Shown piece by piece: positions 59,201 through 64,000 of a stretch of 64,000 bases of DNA. The DNA is from Marthasterias glacialis (taxonomy: Eukaryota; Echinodermata; Asteroidea; Forcipulatida; Asteriidae). The stretch's first letter is position 1; every line of letters begins with the position of its first letter. The notes beneath the pieces were generated by a model. It worked only from the letters and a program-made list of their open reading frames with translations. It was not told the DNA's origin and did not search any database. The stretch spans positions 5,850,174-5,914,173 of the forward strand of contig OU452223.1 of assembly GCA_911728455.2 (NCBI GenBank), given 5' to 3'. A program made the position numbers and the translations under genes.

Positions 59201-62200
59201 CCGAAGGACGAAGCAATAATGGTTAAGTGTCTTGCTTAAGGACACAAGTGTCACGACCGGGACTCGAACCCACACTCTGATGATCAGAAACACTAGAGCT
59301 TGAGTCCGGTGCTTTTAACCGCTCGGCCACGACACGTCACAAACTTAACAATGACAAACTTAAAGAGCATTCATTTCCACGTGTCTTGTAACTTTACCAA
59401 GTCTGTGAACTTAACAACCAATAGGAATGGAGGGAAAGTCCGATACAAACACTTTCCACAAGATAACTTACATTTACACTAAGCAGTATTTACTTGTGAC
59501 TTCTTGTGAGCAGAACATGATTTTTTTGGTCATGTGAAGTTATCCCTGTCTACGATACCTTGAATATGTGCGGTTCACGATTTAGTACCTCCTCTACAGT
59601 TTGCCATGAGAGACAATTTACGCAGTGCATCACAGGCAAAGGTTGACAAGTTTTTTAGTTGTCTCACAGTAACAGCACCTCCCACATGACCCCGATTTGT
59701 TCAAGGATTACAAAGCAGCAAAGTTGTATGTTTCCGTATTTACGGCATAACATGTTTTTTTTTGTGAGGCTGGTGAGTGTTTTTTACATTCATATCGGCC
59801 ATTTAAAGGTCCTAAACTGCCTGTGCAGTGCTTTTTAGTGGAGGGGCCCAGGTACCATTTTTTTTTATGTACATTTTTTTATGGGGGGTGGGGGCCCTGG
59901 TAATTTGTGGGGGGCACGTGACCCCCAGGTCCCCCCTTGGCCAAGCTGATCAGCCATCCTGGGGGAAAATGGCCTCTTTGAGATAAACTGTAGAGGGCGC
60001 ACTGTACTGTGAGCCCCTGTGTTCAAATCTACATGTGAACAACTGTAACCTGTACCAAGACTGTAAGCTTACACTGTCTCATGGAAAATGATACCAGACT
60101 AAAAGTTCAAAGCTATGACCCCTTTAACCCTCTCACCTTCACTGTTATACACACCGTCTTGTTCAAGGGGCAGATTTGTTTATTCTGCATCAGCGTTGCC
60201 GTCTGAGACAGGGAGCTCGAATTTCCACACACCTTCCAGACATGTGCATAATTTTCAAGTACCCTGTCGCAGATGGCAACCAATGTTCGAAAAAAAAAAA
60301 CACATCTGCCACTTGACAGTGCTTACTGTTTCGACACAAACAAACATTGGTGACCGCATTGTTTGACCACTCAAACGTGAAGCATACATTTACATTCCTA
60401 CACAACAGAGAGCTTTTGTTCAAACCCCAATTTTACACACTTTATAATCACCTTGAAGATATTGTTTTACAGCAAAATAATTAAAAATAAATAAATGAAC
60501 AATTTCTATAATTCAAAAATCATTGAGATTGGCCAATAAATATCCAAGTTCTTGGTCTTTGTTTACTCAGTATGATCTGTAAACTCAAACACTTTTTTGT
60601 ACATAATCATATGGCACTCCATAAGTGTTTGGCATTTCAGTTCTTTCCAGTCCATTTTGAAGGGATTGCATAACAACATAATTTTTTCTTTCCAACCATA
60701 GTAAGCTTGGGTATGGAGAGTGAACATGTACAAAACTACAGCTGTATAACCAATGGCCTTTGTGCTCAGACATGAGTGGGTTTTTTTTTGGTTATCAGCC
60801 TCCCAAATTAATTTTATAAATTATTATCATATTGTGTGTAAGCTTGGTCGACTAAAGTCGCCTATGGTAAAGAAGAGGTGGTATGAGTGCAGTTGACTAA
60901 AGTTGCCCATGGTAAGGCAAGGGTCAAAGAAATAGACAGTTCTTCTAGGTCCTTACCTTGCATTTGATAGCTTTAGTCTCAAGCAAGTTAATGAGGACCT
61001 CTAGGCCACCAACATCTCTGATAGCTAGCTGGCAGGTTTCTTGGGCTAGGTTGAAATCTCTCATTGCACACAGGGCAATAACTGTAGCCGTCTGATTCCC
61101 ACCCTGTGCAGGATAAACAAAATGACAAACACATCAAGCAGGCACTTCTAGATCTTTGTCTTCTTCAAAGTGATATGGTTAAACATGTTACAGGGGTGCA
61201 CCTTCTGGCCAGTTACATGCCTATTTCTTCTTAATAAACTTGCATCTTTCGGGACCACAATCGTCTCAAATGGGAAGGGTTTCTTTACTGTCATTGCAAT
61301 TTGTTTTGTGACATCATAATTGTTAACTATAACATAAAAGAAAGTGATTCATAAGATTACATGTCTTATGGTTTTTGCAAACTTTTTGTGCTCGATTTAG
61401 CAGAAATAATGTGGATAAGCGAAAGTGCATTTCATAAACGATCAAGGAGATTTGACAGTGAGTGTGCACATTTACAATGGATTTGTGTTGTTGTGTCGCT
61501 CATATGCTACAAGAACCGTGCCCTTTGCATTGCCTATGGTAAGCAGTGGCTAGGAAATAGAAACTGTGATAAGAGCTGCTCCATAAGCAGAAAACGTCTG
61601 ATTTGTGGTGTGTTGTTGTGGCTGAGCGGTCTGACGAATCAGACTCGAGTTCCAGTGACTAAGTCACCGGAGTGTGGGTTCCAATCCTGGGTAAGTCTGC
61701 TCCTTGAAAGTCACTAAAAGAAGCTGAAACATCAAATTTGGCACAGGGTCAAAGATGCCCTTGATGTTTTTACCAAATTGAATGCTGGGTGCCATGCATG
61801 GGACAAGTGCTGTCCTATTGACCCATTTCACCCGACGTTATCATCACAATAATCTTGGTTGCGCCATTTAGGAGACGCAGCGTTTACACGTAAACCTATT
61901 GACCACCAAAATGGTGAGCGTGGCACAGTCGGCGCGTGTGACATGCGTGCAAGGGGTCAATAATGGTGGCACATAATAGACCCTTTTTTTGTTGATAAAC
62001 AAACCGTGCTGAATGGCACGGCTGGCCATTGTTAGCAAAACATTAAATCTTGCTGACAGACATTGTGAACAAATTAAACTTTTTTAAACTTCTATTTAAA
62101 GAAAAATGCATCCCATTATTGGTTGGTTTGTTTCCAACAAATTCAACACTATCTTTGAATATTTGTGCAACATTTTTACAAATTGTGATACTCTGTTTTT

Positions 62201-63815
62201 GCTTTGTATTGATGGCTCCCCATAGCTTCTCAAACCTTGGTTGGCAAAAACGTGGGCTGTGACGTTGCAAAAGGAAGGTCTATAGTCACAGGAATTGGTC
62301 TCATTCAAGTAAACCCTATTCTGCCAAACTGCTACTGACCTTGAGGTACTTGACAAGCTTCTGTATCTGCCAGTACTCAGAAGGCAGGTCTGAGTTCTGC
62401 TCCTGGCGTCTATCTGTTGATTCCTCTTCTTCCTCACTCTCGGATGAACTTTCTGAGTATTCTTCTTCCAGGGCTGGTGTCTTCGTCTTACGGTCACTGC
62501 AATTAATTATTTATTATTTATCATTTAAAAAATTTAGGGAGATGTTTAGATGTTTAACCAGTTGGCGCCGGTTGACGTGTATCCATGCAAATGTTTCCCC
62601 TGCCTAGAAACGGAAGCCATGTAAAGATGTCAATGTGTAATTTCAGAATAGTGGAGCAAAGGTAGCCTGGTCATTCTAATGTGCGTGCACTGACCACACA
62701 TACGCTGTCTAACGTTTCGTTTCACCCACACAAAGACACAGCATGGTCTTGAATATTTTGGCATCTTCTGGCCATTGAGAAGTGGTTTTTGTGTATTCCC
62801 TGCTTCCAGACTTTTGTCCTTTTGTTCCAAGAAGAGGATTACGAGGCATTTTACCAATGTTTATTCATTGTATTTCGGCTCAATGGAGGTAAGTCAGAGT
62901 GAGCTAAGAGTTGAGCCATGGTTCCGGGTTTATTACCACTCCTATGCCGTAGCTAACAGCCAATGTTTTGCAATTCACAGTGCATGAATTTAACATTTTC
63001 TCGGGCAAGAAAACAAAACAGACGTTCCAATAAAGAGAATTTTGTTCTCTTGGCATGGTCACGTCAGGGTTTCTTTGTGCCAGCAATACCCTCAAAAAAA
63101 AAATGATTCCGGCAATTCCGCCAAAAGAATCCCGCCTGAGGGGCGGGAAAAATAAAAGAATCCCAGCAGCAACTGGTTAACAAAGATCACCAAAAATCCT
63201 GAAAAGTATGGTAAAGCCAGAGTCCTCCCCTCCAATGGAGGGTGGAAGCCCCCTGAATCTTCTCGCTTATCGGACACAATATTCCACATTATTATCCTTG
63301 CACTCAGCTACAGAAGATTAAGATCTTTATCTTTAAGACTACATGTGCTGCACTACATCAGGCAATTTGGGGTAACATGTGAGTTATAGAGAAGAAAATC
63401 ATAAAGCCTGGAAATATCCCAATAAACTGCAGTCATTTTATTTGCAGTGAATCAACATCAAGTTTAAATGACGGTAACGCTATAAAACAGCTTTACATTT
63501 TGATGCACAGATGGGTTTAACCAGTTGGCGCCGGATAACCTGTTTACACGCAAATGATTCCCCTGCCTGGAAACAGAAGCCATGTAAAAACGCCATTGTG
63601 TAACATCGCAATACTGGAGCAAGGGTCGCTTGGACATTCCACTACTGAGCATGCAGATATTCTGTCTATTTCTAGTCCTCTCACCTAGCCTGTCTAGACA
63701 CTTTCTTTTCTGGTTTGTCAGCTTTCTCTGCCTTTGCTTTATTTTCTTCATTCTTCCAGTTCAGTGTGGGCTGCATCTTCTTGGCAGGGGTGGCTTTCTT
63801 CTTAATCTTCTTGCT
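50151..63815 (-). CDS. ODAD2: ODAD2 (ARMC4), outer dynein arm docking complex subunit 2, 3' eleven exons
   Basis: Eleven exons join in one phase (63,815-63,685; 62,496-62,340; 61,103-60,957; 58,734-58,525; 57,402-57,166; 56,176-55,850; 55,163-54,979; 54,156-54,042; 53,489-53,301; 52,057-51,836; 50,264-50,151) into 677 residues and a stop. All borders are GT-AG. A Lys-rich linker (1-43) and an acidic Ser/Glu stretch (about 56-69) precede [14 protein letters not shown] and a long armadillo-repeat solenoid to the end. Signature stretches such as [32 protein letters not shown] and GAIWKC identify ODAD2 and not a generic armadillo protein. In animals the protein anchors outer dynein arms to doublet microtubules of motile cilia, with ODAD1, ODAD3 and ODAD4, and its loss causes primary ciliary dyskinesia in humans (established knowledge). 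The human protein is about 1,040 residues, so roughly 350-370 N-terminal residues lie right of the window. No break or frameshift is seen. Confidence 0.96.
50500..50760 (-). mobile_element. tRNA-derived SINE, family 1 (diverged)
   Basis: On the minus strand box A is ATGGCCGAGCAGTCTAG and box B is GGATTCGAACCCCGG, with a decayed core (TTGAGCAAGATACTGTACC). It lies in the last intron of ODAD2 in the same orientation as the gene. Confidence 0.75.
50826..50972 (+). repeat. Dispersed repeat, partner of 6.56-6.77 kb
   Basis: CTTGAGAGGGCAAGGGCACC, CTATGAGGAAATTGTAAATT and GGGGCACCAAGGCAATGACC correspond to blocks at 6,620-6,740. No coding meaning is evident. Confidence 0.6.
50973..51152. mobile_element. 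MITE, AATAGACCTTTATCATG termini
   Basis: The 17-base end AATAGACCTTTATCATG is perfectly inverted at the right end (CATGATAAAGGTCTATT). About 180 bp, in the last ODAD2 intron. Confidence 0.8.
51669..51792. mobile_element. Short MITE, partner of 22,488-22,612
   Basis: TGAATCAAGCGACTTCAGTT ... AGCCCTTCATTCAGACAAGG matches the copy in the cassette array. It ends just 44 bases from exon J, on the intron side. Confidence 0.65.
51836..52057 (-). CDS. ODAD2: ODAD2 exon J, 222 nt
   Basis: Acceptor TCCAACAG, donor GTACGA. Residues 567-640, with [39 protein letters not shown] and [12 protein letters not shown]. Confidence 0.97.
52249..52667 (+). mobile_element. Full-length tRNA-derived SINE, family 1
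   Basis: Box A TTGGCTGAGCGG (52,257 on), box B GGGTTCGAGTCC (52,316 on), core CCTTAAGCAAGACACTTAACC, then a 3' region ending GACATGGCGCAATAAAAATT and ATT units. It lies antisense in the ODAD2 intron between exons I and J. Confidence 0.88.
53301..53489 (-). CDS. ODAD2: ODAD2 exon I, 189 nt
   Basis: Acceptor TTTCTTAG, donor GTGAGT. Residues 504-566, with [40 protein letters not shown] and [11 protein letters not shown]. Confidence 0.97.
53560..53830. mobile_element. Rearranged family 2 SINE
   Basis: A head (CAGTAGTCTAGTTGGTAAGA) is flanked by repeats of CTAGCTGCCAGGCAATCT and GATTGCCCGGTAGCTAG. A separate body piece in the opposite orientation (ACCATACACCGATGTGTG, TTCACAGGCATATTTCCC) follows. 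It sits in the intron between exons H and I. Confidence 0.65.
54042..54156 (-). CDS. ODAD2: ODAD2 exon H, 115 nt
   Basis: Acceptor TCTTGTAG, donor GTAAAT. Completes Gly465 and codes [17 protein letters not shown] and [15 protein letters not shown], to residue 503. No long single-frame ORF marks this exon. It was found by splice phase and family sequence. Confidence 0.93.
54842..54935 (+). mobile_element. Terminal fragment of the TAGACCGATCCATTAAGCCC MITE
   Basis: TAGACCGATCCATTAAGCCC, followed by GACCAATCACAGCCTTGG, is the inverted right end of the complete copy at 56,651-57,100. Confidence 0.7.
54979..55163 (-). CDS. ODAD2: ODAD2 exon G, 185 nt
   Basis: Acceptor TATTTCAG; donor GTGGGT after ATGGG. 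Residues 404-464 plus two bases. Text includes [30 protein letters not shown] and [13 protein letters not shown]. The GGA codon shared with exon H keeps the frame. Confidence 0.96.
55260..55530. repeat. Dispersed repeat ending in a GAAACG hairpin
   Basis: The segment at 55,320-55,440 matches 57,955-58,125 (shared GCATTTTTAAGCTGTA-, GACTGCAGTCAAGGCACACA- and TTCCCAAACTTT-like blocks). After it, GTTTCGACTAGCCTGCTCTA and CTGACGATGACTGGCGCAGG ... GTTGAAACGTTGAGACC form an inverted structure. Possibly the end of a Penelope-like element, an inference from the hairpin style. Confidence 0.45.
55850..56176 (-). CDS. ODAD2: ODAD2 exon F, 327 nt (largest)
   Basis: Acceptor CACACAG, donor GTTAGC, similar to exon E's donor. 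Residues 295-403, two and a half armadillo units: [53 protein letters not shown] and [11 protein letters not shown]. Confidence 0.97.
56651..57100. mobile_element. Complete 450-bp MITE, TAGACCGATCCATTAAGCCC family
   Basis: The left end TAGACCAATCCATTCAGCCC and the right end GGGGCTTAATGGATCGGTCT are inverted repeats. It lies in the intron between exons E and F, 66 bases from exon E's donor. Partial copies are at 18,703 and 54,842. Confidence 0.82.
57166..57402 (-). CDS. ODAD2: ODAD2 exon E, 237 nt
   Basis: Acceptor AAACACAG; the donor GTTAGA is a weaker but valid GT site. Residues 216-294, with [35 protein letters not shown] and [14 protein letters not shown]. Residues about 223-235 form a loop insertion between armadillo units. 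Confidence 0.97.
58270..58454. mobile_element. MITE, GGGCCCAATTTCATAGAGCT family
   Basis: TTCATAGACCTGCTTAAGCA at the left is inverted as TGCTTAAGCAGCTCTATGAA at the right, followed by ATTGGGCCC. Located in the intron between exons D and E. Confidence 0.8.
58525..58734 (-). CDS. ODAD2: ODAD2 exon D, 210 nt
   Basis: Acceptor CTTTACAG, donor GTGAGT. Residues 146-215, with [14 protein letters not shown] and the family-diagnostic [17 protein letters not shown], then [10 protein letters not shown]. Confidence 0.97.
58912..59340 (-). mobile_element. Full-length tRNA-derived SINE, family 1
   Basis: On the minus strand it starts at box A GTGGCCGAGCGG, with box B GGGTTCGAGTCCC and core CCTTAAGCAAGACACTTAACC. 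It ends GGCGCAATATAAATGTACAC and ATTATTATT. This is the best-preserved copy, in the intron between exons C and D. Confidence 0.9.
59341..60950. other. ODAD2 intron, unassigned part
   Basis: Holds T-rich and G-rich low-complexity stretches near 59.75-59.95 kb and the motif TAGAGGGCGC at 59,991. No further repeat family or gene was recognised. Confidence 0.4.
60957..61103 (-). CDS. ODAD2: ODAD2 exon C, 147 nt
   Basis: Acceptor CTGCACAG, donor GTAAGG. Residues 97-145, with [17 protein letters not shown] and [15 protein letters not shown], a complete armadillo unit. Confidence 0.96.
61608..61700 (+). mobile_element. tRNA-like SINE head
   Basis: Box A TGTGGCTGAGCGGTCTG, box B GGGTTCCAATCC. The body after 61,700 differs from family 1. 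In the intron between exons B and C. Confidence 0.6.
61815..61963. mobile_element. MITE with TATTGACCC termini
   Basis: TATTGACCC at the left and GGGGTCAATA at the right, with TTGGTTGCGCCATTTAGG and GTGACATGCGTGCAAGG inside. This is the shortest of the family copies in the window. Confidence 0.78.
62340..62496 (-). CDS. ODAD2: ODAD2 exon B, 157 nt
   Basis: Acceptor AATTGCAG, donor GTCAGT. Completes Ser44 and runs to residue 96. A Ser/Glu-rich acidic run ([16 protein letters not shown]) is followed by the conserved [14 protein letters not shown] at the entry of the armadillo solenoid. Confidence 0.95.
62556..63665 (+). repeat. Pair of about 155-bp direct repeats, 0.96 kb apart
   Basis: 62,556-62,712 and 63,511-63,665 share AACCAGTTGGCGCCGG, TCCCCTGCCTAGAAAC- and AGCCATGTAAA-type blocks in the same order. 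Both lie in the intron between exons A and B. The DNA between does not look like a retroelement, so these are probably separate insertions of one repeat. Confidence 0.6.
63685..63815 (-). CDS. ODAD2: ODAD2 exon A (first in window), 131 nt
   Basis: Acceptor TGTTACAG, donor GTGAGA. Codes residues 1-43 of the visible protein and leaves two bases (AG). The text is strongly basic ([20 protein letters not shown]), a linker before the armadillo domain. It begins in phase 0, so an upstream exon outside the window must end on a full codon. Confidence 0.85.
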
Positions 63816-64000
63816 CTGTAACAGTGGTACAAATTCACTAAAAGTAATAACTAAATTCTGCAATAAAAGTTGAAGTCATTTCTGCTGTTTACTAATAGAT
63901 ATTCATAAATACCTGGGGCAGTTTATTCATTCTGATTGGTCGAGAGGAGATCACATGGCCATGTTTAAACCAAATCATGATCAAAGTATTTAAACATGGA

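Noticed and set aside
62556-63665. Small LTR retrotransposon with 155-bp direct repeats
   Set aside because: The repeats are diverged, lack TG/CA ends and target-site duplication, and nothing retroviral-like lies between them.

Overview
The window is animal nuclear DNA: one spliced gene, a very dense load of eukaryotic mobile elements, and several tandem-repeat fields. The mix (a CR1/L2-type LINE with a 2A-like motif, DIRS and Ty3/Gypsy relics, tRNA-derived SINEs, many short inverted-repeat elements) together with a cilia gene suggests an invertebrate deuterostome. An echinoderm is my best guess, but nothing here proves a species.

Layout. 1-22.6 kb: a giant imperfect inverted repeat, with arms of about 3.6 kb at each end. 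Its spacer holds a decayed Ty3/Gypsy pol carrying a SINE (3.9-6.2 kb), an apparently intact 1,191-codon LINE ORF (7.84-11.41 kb), a palindromic foldback element (13.73-15.59 kb) and a truncated DIRS-type retroelement (15.65-17.49 kb, minus). 22.4-26.9 kb: a degenerate tandem array of cassettes containing a short exon-like unit with splice signals. 27.85-28.08 kb: a 20-bp tandem repeat. 28.96-33.8 kb: a satellite field of about 0.6-kb units ending in a 92-bp satellite. 34.4-37.4 kb: AT-rich DNA with little recognisable. 38.6-40.06 kb: a G-rich minisatellite of about 150-bp units. 41.3-45.4 kb: a weakly supported minus-strand spliced transcript with a CCAAT/CRE promoter-like block. 46-49.5 kb: inverted-repeat elements and a 45-bp minisatellite.

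50.15-63.82 kb, minus strand: eleven exons, 677 codons plus stop, of the armadillo-repeat gene ODAD2 (ARMC4), a subunit of the outer dynein arm docking complex of motile cilia. All introns are GT-AG and the reading phase is continuous. The first roughly 350-370 residues lie beyond the right edge. Its introns are filled with the same SINE and inverted-repeat families seen elsewhere.

ODAD2 is the only gene I am confident of. The LINE ORF is the only other long intact coding region. The rest is repeats, relics and candidate exons, with uncertainty stated in each entry.
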